In this document: positions 34,110-42,935 of the stretch, one piece after another | How the letters are laid out: every line of letters begins with the position of its first letter | Position numbering within the stretch: the first letter of the stretch is position 1 | From: FEB-10 sp963710645 | GTDB lineage: Bacteria; Acidobacteriota; Thermoanaerobaculia; Thermoanaerobaculales; Sulfomarinibacteraceae | DNA length: 64,000 nt | NCBI GenBank assembly: GCA_963710645.1 | Contig: CAVQBD010000009.1 | Coordinates: forward strand, 620,001 to 684,000 | Reading direction: 5' to 3' | Notes under the pieces: generated by a model | Databases searched by the model: none | Seen by the model: the letters and a program-made list of their open reading frames with translations, nothing else | Told to the model about the DNA's origin: nothing | Made by a program: the position numbers and the translations under genes

Positions 34110-34345
34110 CGCGCCGATTCTCTTTGCGCGCTACCCGAGGTTACTCGCGGCCTCCGGCCGCGGTGACCAGCCGTCACCAGCGAGAGGCCAGTGGCAGGGT
34201 CAACCCCCGCCACATCCCTCCCGGCCCAGGCCACAATCGCTGCCGCCGGCAGGTTGCCCCCTCTCACGATCCGGGAGGGAGGGTGGGAACGTTCAACGTT
34301 TAACGTGTAACTCCCAACTTAAAGGTGCCCGGAGTGGCACGCCCG
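34110..34345. repeat. 236-bp inverted repeat, left copy
   Basis: Identical over all 236 positions to the reverse complement of 38690-38925; the match continues imperfectly to 34357. It contains an AACGTT heptamer pair, a GGGAGGGAGGGTGGG block and GTGGCACGCCCG. It occupies the gene-free stretch 34071-34414 and is followed by a TCTCGCA pair at 34381-34397. A 53-codon frame conserved in both copies is incidental. Confidence 0.97.
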
Positions 34346-34414
34346 CCCATCGCGCCCTAATGGTCCGGGTGGACGGGGGGTCTCGCATCTCGCATCCGGG
34401 TGAGCGAGGACTGG

Positions 34415-35236
34415 CTACTCCAGATCGTGCACCTCTACCAGCCGGTTCAGACCAGCGATAGCGGTCCTCACGATGGCGCCCGGAATCCCGAAGAGCCTGC
34501 GGACGGCGTCCACCAGAGCCTTGCGATCTTCCAACAACGTCACGGTCTCATCATTGGATGTGGTCTCGATGATCGACAGATTCCGGATCCGGACCACGCG
34601 GTCCCTGTAAAACCTCGTCAGGATCACCGCATTCATGAACGGTGCCTCGTTCCGGTACGAGTCCCGGATCACCTCCGAAAAATCATCCAACGACCGGAAT
34701 TTTGGTTTCATAATGTAACCGTGCACCCTCGTGTCATCTTGGTAGTGATCCATAACAGAATGACCGGCTTTATCCTGGGGCCTCAATACATAACGGTCAC
34801 GGCCAAAATCAACGATGAAGTCCTCGCCGAGGTCCCGCGGCAGCGGTGAGGAAAACGGCGCTCCGTAGCCCACATCCACCAGGTACTCGCGGCCGTCCAG
34901 ACGGACACTGTTGACCGCGTGCACATCGGGTTTCGACATGTCGGCACCGCACAGCCGGACGTCGTACCCCAGGTTCCGCATGAGCTGGAACAGATAGAGA
35001 TTGTTGGCATAGCAGGTACCGCCAAGGTTGAATCGCGAGATCCCATCGAGATAGTCGTCAAGGGGTGGAATCATCGTCGCACCGGTCTTTCGGTGGAGAA
35101 AGAGCTTGGAGATGTTCTCAAACGGGACCCGGGTCAGATGGGCGCGTACCAACTCAGACAGCGCCTTCGCAGTGGGCGGCGACTTTTCCAGGCCGAGCAC
35201 AGCCATGTAGCGATCGAAGACATCAGAGGACGACAC
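34415..35236 (-). CDS. Arylamine N-acetyltransferase family protein
   Basis: 273 aa from a GTG at 35236. The Cys-His-Asp triad is present: Cys75 in NLGGTCYANN (canonical RGGxCxExN), His106 in DVHAVNSV and Asp121 in VDVGYG. HLTRVPFENISKLF is the usual N-terminal motif. The family moves acetyl groups from acetyl-CoA to arylamines or hydrazines, and some members act in amide-forming biosynthesis. The RGG arginine is replaced by Leu, and Glu by Ala, so substrate preference may differ. Stand-alone gene between repeat copy A and the DUF1800 gene. Confidence 0.9.
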   Translation of the reverse strand: MSSSDVFDRYMAVLGLEKSPPTAKALSELVRAHLTRVPFENISKLFLHRKTGATMIPPLDDYLDGISRFNLGGTCYANNLYLFQLMRNLGYDVRLCGADMSKPDVHAVNSVRLDGREYLVDVGYGAPFSSPLPRDLGEDFIVDFGRDRYVLRPQDKAGHSVMDHYQDDTRVHGYIMKPKFRSLDDFSEVIRDSYRNEAPFMNAVILTRFYRDRVVRIRNLSIIETTSNDETVTLLEDRKALVDAVRRLFGIPGAIVRTAIAGLNRLVEVHDLE

Positions 35237-35456
35237 GCTTGAACCCCCACAGATCCTTACAGTTCATGGTACCCCCACGACCCACAAAAATTCTCCGGGG
35301 AGGGCCCTGAGACAGCATCCCGCCACGGCCGGTTTCGGGCCACAATGTGATCAGCGCCACGGCCTGGCGACGCTCCCCTGAGTACACTCGCATTGAGATC
35401 AGGTACCATTAGTCGTTCGAATTCTGAACAATTATCGACCAGGAAGGGGGCCGAAG

Positions 35457-37139
35457 ATGGAATCCCATGGTGGATCATTGGCTCAACGCGAAAAATCGAC
35501 ACCACACAATGTCCAGAAGATGACCGGCGCGAAGACCAGGGGAAACACCACGGCCATGCGGTCATCCGCGCCAGACGGCACCCAGCAGCCTTCTTCGCCC
35601 AAGAGCCTGCCCCCTCCTCCGGCGGCCGCGGTGCTGGCTTTAAACAAGATGGGTTATGGGCCCAGCCAGGGTGACATCAGCGCTTTCAACGCCCTGGGTT
35701 CAGACGGTGATGAGCGGCACACCGCATACGTGGAACAGCAGCTGAATCCCAACAGCATCGACGACTCCGAGGCCGACGCCCGCTTGGCCGCTGCGGATTT
35801 CGCATCCTTGGGCATGACCCTCGAACAGCTCTGGGCCAACTATGTCACCGGTGAAGGCTATCGCTACCGGCCGTATTACGAGGTCCGCAACGCCGCCTTC
35901 ATCCGAGCCCTGTACAGCAAGCGCCAGCTGAAGGAGCTGATGGCCAACTTCTGGCACAACCACTTCAATGTCTACGCCCCCGACTATTGGATCGCCCCGG
36001 TTTTCCCCTCCTACGACCGGGACGTGATCAGGGCCAACGTCTTCGGCAACTTCCGCACCATGCTGGACGGTGTGGCCAAGCACACCGCCATGCTCTACTA
36101 CCTGGACAACTACACCTCCTCCAACGCCGGCCCCAACGAGAACTTCTCGCGCGAACTCTTCGAGTTGCACACAATGGGCGCCGAGAATTACCTCGGAGTG
36201 ATGCAGCAGAACGAGGTGCCGCTGGACAACGAGGGCCGACCCATCGGCTACGTTGACGCCGACGTTTTCGAGGCCACCCGCTGTTTCACCGGGTGGAGCG
36301 TCGACAACTCTTCCAGTACCGGAAACACCGGAGCATTCCTCTATCGATCGGACTGGCACGATCGTTTCCAGAAGACCGTGCTCGGCACCTTCATCCCCCA
36401 GGACCAACCCGACCTCAAGGACGGACACGACGTCCTGGACGCTCTGGCGAACCACCCGGGCACCGCGCGCTTCATCGCCCGCAAGCTGTGCGCGAAACTG
36501 ATCTCCGACGACCCCCCACAGTCGATCATCGACCAGGCCGCGACGGTCTTCATGGACAATACGGACTCGGACGTCCAGCTCAAAAAGGTGATGCGGACCA
36601 TCTTGAACTCCAGCGAGTTCCGCACCACCTGGGCCGAGAAGGCCAAGAACCCCTTCGAAATCGCCATCAGCGCGATGAGAGGGACCAATTCACATTTCCA
36701 CTTCACCTATGACGCATCGGACACCAACAGCTTCTTCTATCGCTACGACGATACCGGACAACCGATCTACCGATGGCCCGCGCCGGACGGCTATCCCGAC
36801 TCGAGGAACAAGTGGCAGAGCGCCTCTCCCCGCGTCATGACATGGCGGTTCGCCAACTGGTTGATCGATTTTCACGACTCGAACGGCAACTACTATCTCG
36901 ATCTCCTGGGCCAGACGGCCGGCAGCGCCCGGTCCGCCAACGAACTCGCCGACTTCTGGATCAACCGGATCCTCGGATACGCCATGACCTCGGCTGATCG
37001 GACCCAAATCGTTCAATTCATGGCCCAGGGACACAACCCCGACGCCGACCTCCCCCTCGACACCGATGAGGACACTCGCGACAGGCTGCGGGCCATGGTG
37101 GGTCTCATTCTGATGTCGCCGACCTTCCAATGGAGATAA
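35457..37139 (+). CDS. DUF1800 family protein
   Basis: 560 aa from the ATG at 35457, with AGGAAGGGGG upstream. LNKMGYGPSQGDISAF near residue 62, YVEQQLNP, LKELMANFWHNHFNVY, NFSRELFELHTMGAENYLG and FTGWSV are family signatures. DUF1800 proteins are nearly always encoded next to a DUF1501 protein, as here (3 bp apart), and are thought to act in the envelope or in handling secreted material; the activity is unproven. No clear signal peptide: the first 50 residues are polar and Pro-rich. Confidence 0.9.
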   Translation: MESHGGSLAQREKSTPHNVQKMTGAKTRGNTTAMRSSAPDGTQQPSSPKSLPPPPAAAVLALNKMGYGPSQGDISAFNALGSDGDERHTAYVEQQLNPNSIDDSEADARLAAADFASLGMTLEQLWANYVTGEGYRYRPYYEVRNAAFIRALYSKRQLKELMANFWHNHFNVYAPDYWIAPVFPSYDRDVIRANVFGNFRTMLDGVAKHTAMLYYLDNYTSSNAGPNENFSRELFELHTMGAENYLGVMQQNEVPLDNEGRPIGYVDADVFEATRCFTGWSVDNSSSTGNTGAFLYRSDWHDRFQKTVLGTFIPQDQPDLKDGHDVLDALANHPGTARFIARKLCAKLISDDPPQSIIDQAATVFMDNTDSDVQLKKVMRTILNSSEFRTTWAEKAKNPFEIAISAMRGTNSHFHFTYDASDTNSFFYRYDDTGQPIYRWPAPDGYPDSRNKWQSASPRVMTWRFANWLIDFHDSNGNYYLDLLGQTAGSARSANELADFWINRILGYAMTSADRTQIVQFMAQGHNPDADLPLDTDEDTRDRLRAMVGLILMSPTFQWR

Positions 37140-37142
37140 GTC

Positions 37143-38501
37143 ATGCCAAAAACCACACGCCGTAAATTCGTCGTCGGTTGTTCGGCGGCCATCGCCGGTA
37201 TGAGCGGAGCTCGCTTCGGCAACCTGCTCTTTGCCGACACCGATATGCCCTACAACAACGAGACCCTGATCACGATATTCGCCCGCGGTGGCATGGACTC
37301 CATGAATCTGGTCTTCCCCGTGGCGGGCGCGGACCGCGGTCACTACGAGGCCGCGCGTCCCGACATCAAGGTCCCGGTCAACGAGGCCCTGCCCCTGGAC
37401 GGTCAATTCGGGATCCATCCCTCGGTTGGTCCGCTGCACAACGTCTACCAGGCCGGGCGCCTCGCGGTGGTCCACGCCGCCGGGATCCCGCTGGGCAACC
37501 GCAGCCACTTTGACTCCATGGCGTTTATAGAACTCGGCACACCGGGCAACAACCAGGGCTCCACCGGGTGGCTGACGCGGCACTTCCAGAGCGCCTACAA
37601 CCTGCCGCCCGAGATCGTCATGCCGTCCATGTCGGTGGGTTCGATCCAAACCACCTCGCTGCTTGGCGACCACGACTCGATCAACATGTCCGACCCCTCC
37701 GACTTCAACCTCCAGGTCGGGCCCTGGGAGTGGCGTGACGCGCAGCGCCTGGCCATGCGCAACCTTTACAGCGCGGACGACACCTGGCTCCACAGCTCCT
37801 GCCTACAAGCGCTGGACGCCATGGACATCATCGAGATCCACGCCGCGGGCGGCTACACGCCGGCCAACGGCGCCGTCTACCCGAATACGTCCTTCGGTCG
37901 CCACCTCAAGGTTGTGGCCCAGATGATCAAACTCGGACTCGGTCTTCGAGTGGCCACCATCGACATCGGCGGTTGGGACACCCACAACAGCCAGGGCGAC
38001 GGCTCGGGAGGCTACTTCGGCGGCCGCATCGCCGAACTCGGCGGCGGTCTGGCGGCCCTCTACACCGACCTCGGAGGCTTCGGAGGCACCGACTACATGA
38101 ACACGACGACCGTCGTTCTCCAGAGCGAGTTCGGGCGACGCCTTCGCCAGAACGCCGACCGCGGAACCGACCATGGCCACGGCGGGGTCATGATGGTGAT
38201 GGGCGGCAACACAATAGGCGGCGTCCACGGACCGTGGCCCGGTATTGCCAACGACCAACTTTACGACGGTGCGGACGTCGCGGTCGCCACCGACTTCCGC
38301 AGAGTGCTGTCCGAGATTCTCATCCGCCGCATGGGCAACAACAGTCTGGGCGTGGTCTTCCCCGGTTACACCGACTATCAACCTCTCGGCCTGGTTCACG
38401 GCACCGACCTGCCACCCGATTACAGCCCGGGAGGGGCGCTGCTCTTCCGCGACGGCTTCGAGTCGGGCGACGCGTCGGTGTGGTCGGGATCGCAGGGGTA
38501 A
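37143..38501 (+). CDS. DUF1501 family protein with Tat signal
   Basis: 452 aa. TTRRKFVVGCSAAIAG is a twin-arginine signal. Family motifs: TLITIFARGGMDSMNLVFPV, YEAARPDIKVP, FGIHPSVGPLHNVYQAGRLAVVHAAG, VATIDIGGWDTHNSQ, and SEFGRRLRQNADRGTDHGHGG. The fold is related to sulfatases and alkaline phosphatases. It forms an operon with the DUF1800 gene. Its C-terminus, RDGFESGDASVWSGSQG, is the shared tail motif found on two other secreted proteins. Confidence 0.92.
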   Translation: MPKTTRRKFVVGCSAAIAGMSGARFGNLLFADTDMPYNNETLITIFARGGMDSMNLVFPVAGADRGHYEAARPDIKVPVNEALPLDGQFGIHPSVGPLHNVYQAGRLAVVHAAGIPLGNRSHFDSMAFIELGTPGNNQGSTGWLTRHFQSAYNLPPEIVMPSMSVGSIQTTSLLGDHDSINMSDPSDFNLQVGPWEWRDAQRLAMRNLYSADDTWLHSSCLQALDAMDIIEIHAAGGYTPANGAVYPNTSFGRHLKVVAQMIKLGLGLRVATIDIGGWDTHNSQGDGSGGYFGGRIAELGGGLAALYTDLGGFGGTDYMNTTTVVLQSEFGRRLRQNADRGTDHGHGGVMMVMGGNTIGGVHGPWPGIANDQLYDGADVAVATDFRRVLSEILIRRMGNNSLGVVFPGYTDYQPLGLVHGTDLPPDYSPGGALLFRDGFESGDASVWSGSQG

Positions 38502-38507
38502 GCCCGG

Positions 38508-38542
38508 GGCTCGGGACTCGGGGATCGGGGCTCGGGACTCCG
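38508..38542. repeat. Heptamer array, unit GGCTCGG x5
   Basis: GGCTCGG, GACTCGG, GGATCGG, GGCTCGG, GACTCCG, starting 6 bp after the DUF1501 stop. Confidence 0.85.
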
Positions 38543-38597
38543 ACCGCCCACGTCCACGATCGATCAAAGACCGAGAATCACCCGCCCAGGTAGGACG

Positions 38598-38625
38598 AAT
38601 TCTTAATTCTCAATTTTGAATTTTG
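38598..38625. repeat. Heptamer array, unit AATTCTT/AATTTTG x4
   Basis: AATTCTT, AATTCTC, AATTTTG, AATTTTG, followed by GCCCCCACCCGCCCGGAG. Confidence 0.85.
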
Positions 38626-38689
38626 AGTTGCCCCCACCCGCCCGGAGCATCTTTGAAGCGCAGCCGCCACGGCGAATGGGCGCGATGAT

Positions 38690-38925
38690 CGGGCGTGCCA
38701 CTCCGGGCACCTTTAAGTTGGGAGTTACACGTTAAACGTTGAACGTTCCCACCCTCCCTCCCGGATCGTGAGAGGGGGCAACCTGCCGGCGGCAGCGATT
38801 GTGGCCTGGGCCGGGAGGGATGTGGCGGGGGTTGACCCTGCCACTGGCCTCTCGCTGGTGACGGCTGGTCACCGCGGCCGGAGGCCGCGAGTAACCTCGG
38901 GTAGCGCGCAAAGAGAATCGGCGCG
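38690..38925. repeat. 236-bp inverted repeat, right copy
   Basis: Exact reverse complement of 34110-34345. Together with the heptamer arrays at 38508 and 38598 it fills the gene-free stretch 38502-38948. The copy ends 24 bp from the stop of the propeller gene. Confidence 0.97.
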
Positions 38926-38948
38926 ACCAAATTCAGTAAGGTCGCTGG

Positions 38949-40181
38949 CTACCAGACAACCGCTGACCAGCCTGAGGTGTCGCCCGACTCGAAACCGTCG
39001 CCGGAGAGGATCGGATTGCAGGCCTCGAAATCGATGAGCTGGACCACCGAGTAGCGAGGAAAATACAACGTCGTGGCGTCCTCGGAAAAGACCGCTCCAC
39101 CAGGCCACTCACAGTCATCCCCGTGGTCGTTCCAGGGATGTTCGGGATCCCAGAATCCCGGGTCCATGGGCTGGGGATCCGTTGGATCGGTGATATCCCA
39201 GGTGACCGAGCTGTCCTGGGCCGAGCCGTCTGCCACCCAGACGAAGGGATAGCGGATGGCCGCCAGACCCCACATCCCTGACCGCGACGAGAGCAGGATC
39301 GGGTTCAACGGGTCGACAATGTCGTAGATCCGCATCTCGCCCGTCTTCACGGCCGCAACCGCCAGGCCATATCTGGCGTCCACCGCCATACCCCTGCCGC
39401 GCATCAGATACGCCAACGGCACATCGTCACCGTTGTCCACATACCTCAAGAGCGGGCCCGGGCCTTCCGGGACGACCTCGAAGGCGTAGACTCGCCGGTT
39501 TGAAAACCCGAGGTGCAGCACCGAGGTGTCGCCGTTCGTCAGGTGAAATCCGTTGACGATCTTCAGATCCCAGTCGGGTACGTTGACGCAGCCGATGGCA
39601 TCGAACTCCCCCTCGAAAATGCCGTCGAATCGGTAGAGGGTCGCGTCACCACCACAGTCGTTGGGCAGAAAGTTGGCCAGCAGATACTGCTGGTCATCCA
39701 CCTTGAAGGTGAAGGCCCCCATGGGTTCGGACGACGTCATGTACTCCGCGTCCGCAGAAAAGGACGGGATCGAACCGGTTCCCACGTCAAACAGCGCGAT
39801 TCCGAGCTTGAAGGCGGCCACGCCGAATCGGCAGTCGTCACAGACGGAATATGACAACAAGTCATAGTCGGAGTCGCCCTGGTTGTCCACATTGAAGGCC
39901 GACTGGGCCGCAAAAACCGGGTTCCTCGGATCATCCACCGTCCACATCCTCAGCTCGTTACCGGTATTGACAAGAAGTCGTTCCGACCCACCCCAGTTGA
40001 AGGTCGAGGCCTCGAAGAATTTCGGATTGGACGGGATCCCGACACAGTTGTCCGAGGTGTCCTCGAGCAAGGGCTCGATGGCCTCGAGACAGGTCTGGGC
40101 CGCCACCGGCAACGGCAACACACCCAGGAACAGGACCGCTGCCGTAATTTTTGGCCACACTTGTGGCCGCAATCCACCCAT
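38949..40181 (-). CDS. Secreted LVIVD-type beta-propeller protein
   Basis: 410 aa from the ATG at 40181 with CGAGAGGAGTTTCT upstream. Residues 1-28 are a signal peptide ending VAAQ. Blades carry LRMWTVDDPRNPVF, MRIYDIVDPLNPILL and VTWDITDPTDPQ, the LVIVD-like pattern. Paired cysteines (CDDCRFG, NDCGGD, DDCEWPGG) suggest disulfides. It is a paralogue of the left-edge protein (1-2138), but shorter, without the PKD half. It ends GDGFESGDTSGWSAVVW, the shared tail motif. Function unknown, probably surface-exposed or secreted. Confidence 0.85.
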   Translation of the reverse strand: MGGLRPQVWPKITAAVLFLGVLPLPVAAQTCLEAIEPLLEDTSDNCVGIPSNPKFFEASTFNWGGSERLLVNTGNELRMWTVDDPRNPVFAAQSAFNVDNQGDSDYDLLSYSVCDDCRFGVAAFKLGIALFDVGTGSIPSFSADAEYMTSSEPMGAFTFKVDDQQYLLANFLPNDCGGDATLYRFDGIFEGEFDAIGCVNVPDWDLKIVNGFHLTNGDTSVLHLGFSNRRVYAFEVVPEGPGPLLRYVDNGDDVPLAYLMRGRGMAVDARYGLAVAAVKTGEMRIYDIVDPLNPILLSSRSGMWGLAAIRYPFVWVADGSAQDSSVTWDITDPTDPQPMDPGFWDPEHPWNDHGDDCEWPGGAVFSEDATTLYFPRYSVVQLIDFEACNPILSGDGFESGDTSGWSAVVW

Positions 40182-40233
40182 AGAAACTCCTCTCGGGGTG
40201 TCGGTTCCGGCGGCCGCCGACCGACATGACTGG

Positions 40234-40262
40234 ATTCTCGCACAGGAATATTCAGGGATCAA
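40234..40262 (-). promoter_or_regulatory. Candidate promoter of the propeller gene
   Basis: TTGATC (40262-40257), a 17-bp spacer, then GAGAAT (40239-40234) on the minus strand. Confidence 0.35.
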
Positions 40263-40335
40263 TAGCCAGTGTCGGCCTTCGTCACCCCCCGGTGACCATG
40301 GTCACTCCAACTTCAACGCACCCACGCCATCACGC

Positions 40336-40413
40336 GATGCCGGATGCCGGATGCCGGATGCCGGATGCCGGATGCCGGATGCCGGATTGCCGGATGCCGG
40401 ATGCCGGATGCCG
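40336..40413. repeat. Heptamer array, unit GATGCCG x11
   Basis: Seven exact copies, one 8-bp variant (GATTGCCG), then three exact copies. It is the longest and purest array of the window. It is probably length-variable by slippage. Confidence 0.95.
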
Positions 40414-40485
40414 CGAAATGATCAACCGTTCCCTTACCAGGTCAAGCCCGGGTGGACGGTGGATCTGCGATCTGGGAGGGTGGGC

Positions 40486-40527
40486 GGATCTTGGATCTTG
40501 CATCTTGAATCTGGAATCTGGTATCTG
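40486..40527. repeat. Heptamer array, unit GGATCTT/GAATCTG x6
   Basis: GGATCTT x2, GCATCTT, GAATCTG x2, GTATCTG, preceded by GGGAGGGTGGGC. With the previous array it fills the gene-free stretch 40182-40604. Confidence 0.85.
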
Positions 40528-40570
40528 GCTGGGAGGAAGTCCGGCTTCGTCCTTTGGACTTCGCCGGGAC

Positions 40571-40604
40571 ATATTTTTCTCGGCCCCCAGGCCTCAGAAA
40601 AATA
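40571..40604. repeat. AT-rich imperfect hairpin abutting tRNA-Arg(CCG)
   Basis: ATATTTTTCTCGGCC and GGCCTCAGAAAAATAT face each other and end at the tRNA CCA. The preceding CCGGCTTCG segment also resembles the one beside tRNA-Glu (29555-29620). Confidence 0.65.
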
Positions 40605-40681
40605 TGGTACGCCCGACGGGATTCGAACCCATGACCTATAGCTCCGGAGGCTATCGCTCTATCCAGCTGAGCTACGGGCGC
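40605..40681 (-). tRNA. tRNA-Arg (anticodon CCG)
   Basis: Acceptor GCGCCCG/CGGGCGT with encoded CCA; anticodon loop CTCCGGA; T-loop GGTTCGAATCC. It is the last gene of a four-tRNA cluster on the minus strand. Confidence 0.95.
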
Positions 40682-40704
40682 ACATCAGAAGTTCAACAAA
40701 TAAT

Positions 40705-40781
40705 TGGGGTGGGCGATGGGACTTGAACCCACGGCCACAGAGGCCACAACCCTGTGCTCTACCAGCTGAGCTACGCCCACC
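40705..40781 (-). tRNA. tRNA-His (anticodon GTG)
   Basis: Anticodon loop TTGTGGC, acceptor GTGGGCG/CGCCCAC, encoded CCA. The extra G at position -1 opposite C73, typical of tRNA-His, is present at 40781. Confidence 0.95.
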
Positions 40782-40798
40782 ACATCGGTCTTGGACTT

Positions 40799-40875
<77 letters not shown>

Positions 40876-40897
40876 AAGGTCCTCTTCGGGGAGTAAG

Positions 40898-40974
<77 letters not shown>

Positions 40975-41224
40975 ACGCTCAAGTCCGCTCTCAGTTGCCA
41001 AAGAACCGTCCCTTCGGACGAAGGGTGAGTATATGGCTCGGTCCCGGCGAGTGTCAACAGCTCGGGCGCCGAGCTCGATCTTTGGACCGGGCGGACAACG
41101 TCGCCCACGGCATGGGCACTGAAGAACCACATGACTGCGGGTGGCGTCCGGAATCAGTCCGTTTCTTCGCTGGTTCTTGATGGGGAGTATCAACAATTCT
41201 GGAATCCACCCAGGAGGCCCAACC

Positions 41225-42889
41225 ATGCGTCACGTGATCGTCACCATCGCCCTGTCCATCGCTATTGCCGGTATTGCGCCCACCGGGGTGGCTGCCGCTG
41301 AATTCGAAAGACAGCCCGGACCGGCGATCATCGTCCGCGACTCGGGCATCACGGAGAAATCATTCGTTCCACCCCGCGCATCGACACAACCGCTTCCCAA
41401 GGTCCAGACGGCTCAGTTCCTGGTGACGTACAACGGATTCTCGTCCGAAGCGCAGACCGCCTTTCAGGCGGCGGTGGACATTGCCAGCGAGCTTTTTGTA
41501 TCGGCGGTGCCGATCCGGGTTCAGGCCAACTGGGAATCGCTCGACGAGGATGTCCTGGGATCCGCCTCGGCAAACTTCATCTGGCGTGATTTCTCCGGCG
41601 CTCCGCAGTCAGGGGTTTTTTACGTGGATGCGCAGGCCGACGCCATGCGGGGCTCGGACATCGGGGGCGGCGATTTCGATATCATCGCCACCTTCAACTC
41701 GGACTTCCCGGCCTGGTACTTCGGTACCAACGGCAACACTCCATTCAATCAATCGGACTTCATGACGGTGGTCTTGCACGAGCTCTGCCACGGCCTTGGT
41801 TTCATCGGTTCTGCCACATTCGACAACGGCGTCGGGTCATGGGGCGTTCTATCGCAGGGGCAGATCTACCCGGTGGCCTACGACCTCTTCATGGAAGACG
41901 GCGCCGGAAACCTCGTCACCGACGTTCCGAATCAGTCCACAACACTCGGGGATCTTCTCCTGAGCAACAATCTGTATTGGGGCGGCGTGCAGGCTGTGTC
42001 GGTCAACGGCGGCGTCCGGCCCAGGATGTTCGCGCCCTCCTCCTGGGAGTCGGGCTCGAGCTACCACCACCTCAATGAAAACACTTACCCAGCCGGAAAC
42101 CAGAACTCGTTGATGACCCCCTCTGTCTCGCGCGGCGAGGCAATCCACGATCCGGGCCCGATCTCTCTGTGCCTGTTCCAGGACCTGGGCTGGGATACCG
42201 CGGAGAACTGCGGCGCCGGCGCGGCCGCCAGCCTCTGGGTGGCCACTGCGGCACGGGCGTCGGGTGCTCAGGGCAGTCAGTGGCGGACCACGCTGGGTCT
42301 CTTCAATCCATCCGCCGCCGCGGCCACCGTGGACATCAGCTACCACCGCACCGGGGGGAGTACCTCAACGGCCTCCCTGTCGCTTCCCGGCGGCGCTCAG
42401 ACCCTGATCGATGATGTGGTCGGCTTCCTCGGGTCGGACGGATCGGGACCGTTGGAGGTCGACGCGACCCAGCCGGTGATGGTTGGCTCCCGAACCTTCA
42501 ACCAGAGTGTCAACGGCACTTTCGGCCAGTATCTGGACGGAGTCTCGCCCGAGAACGGCGCCTCGAGCGGCGACGTGGTGTGGCTCACCATGCTGCGGGA
42601 GAATTCGGACTTCAGAACCAACCTCGGCTTCACCAACACCGGCACCTCTGCGGCTGTGGTCATGGTGAGGCTGTACGACGGCAACGGCACCCAGGTGAGT
42701 GCTTTTTCCGTCACCGTCCCGGCGGGCAGCAACAAGCAGGAGAACCAACCCTTCCTCAACCGCGGCGGTCGCAACGACATCGACTCGGGCACCGCCAAGG
42801 TTTCGGTGACGGCAGGTTCGGGCATCCTGGTCTACGGTTCGGTCATCGACAATCAGACGGGCGATCCCACCACGATTCCACCGAAATAG
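41225..42889 (+). CDS. Exported zinc-metalloprotease-like protein
   Basis: 554 aa from the ATG at 41225 with CCCAGGAGGCCCAACC upstream. Residues 1-25 are a signal peptide. The zinc motif VVLHELCHGLGF (His185, Glu186, His189) lies in a metzincin-like setting, but the usual third ligand six residues after the second His is Gly195. A Met-turn candidate is SLMTPSV further on. The C-terminal 220 residues are beta-sandwich repeats (WRTTLGLFNPSAAAATVDISYH, FRTNLGFTNTGTSAAVVMVRLYDGNG) also found on acidobacterial secreted proteins. Probably a secreted protease or a related binding protein. Confidence 0.82.
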   Translation: MRHVIVTIALSIAIAGIAPTGVAAAEFERQPGPAIIVRDSGITEKSFVPPRASTQPLPKVQTAQFLVTYNGFSSEAQTAFQAAVDIASELFVSAVPIRVQANWESLDEDVLGSASANFIWRDFSGAPQSGVFYVDAQADAMRGSDIGGGDFDIIATFNSDFPAWYFGTNGNTPFNQSDFMTVVLHELCHGLGFIGSATFDNGVGSWGVLSQGQIYPVAYDLFMEDGAGNLVTDVPNQSTTLGDLLLSNNLYWGGVQAVSVNGGVRPRMFAPSSWESGSSYHHLNENTYPAGNQNSLMTPSVSRGEAIHDPGPISLCLFQDLGWDTAENCGAGAAASLWVATAARASGAQGSQWRTTLGLFNPSAAAATVDISYHRTGGSTSTASLSLPGGAQTLIDDVVGFLGSDGSGPLEVDATQPVMVGSRTFNQSVNGTFGQYLDGVSPENGASSGDVVWLTMLRENSDFRTNLGFTNTGTSAAVVMVRLYDGNGTQVSAFSVTVPAGSNKQENQPFLNRGGRNDIDSGTAKVSVTAGSGILVYGSVIDNQTGDPTTIPPK

Positions 42890-42935
42890 GAGAGAGGAAA
42901 CCGGCCCCATCCGACCCTTGTGTGGGAGGTCATCA

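Noticed and set aside
34085..34267. A conserved 60-codon frame, also found at 38768
   Set aside because: It is identical only because the 236-bp repeat is identical; there is no ribosome-binding site, and the reading frame diverges as soon as the repeat ends.
34110..38925. Composite transposon or insertion sequence
   Set aside because: No transposase, no short terminal repeats and no target-site duplication seen. The inverted repeats resemble other intergenic repeats of the window rather than IS ends.
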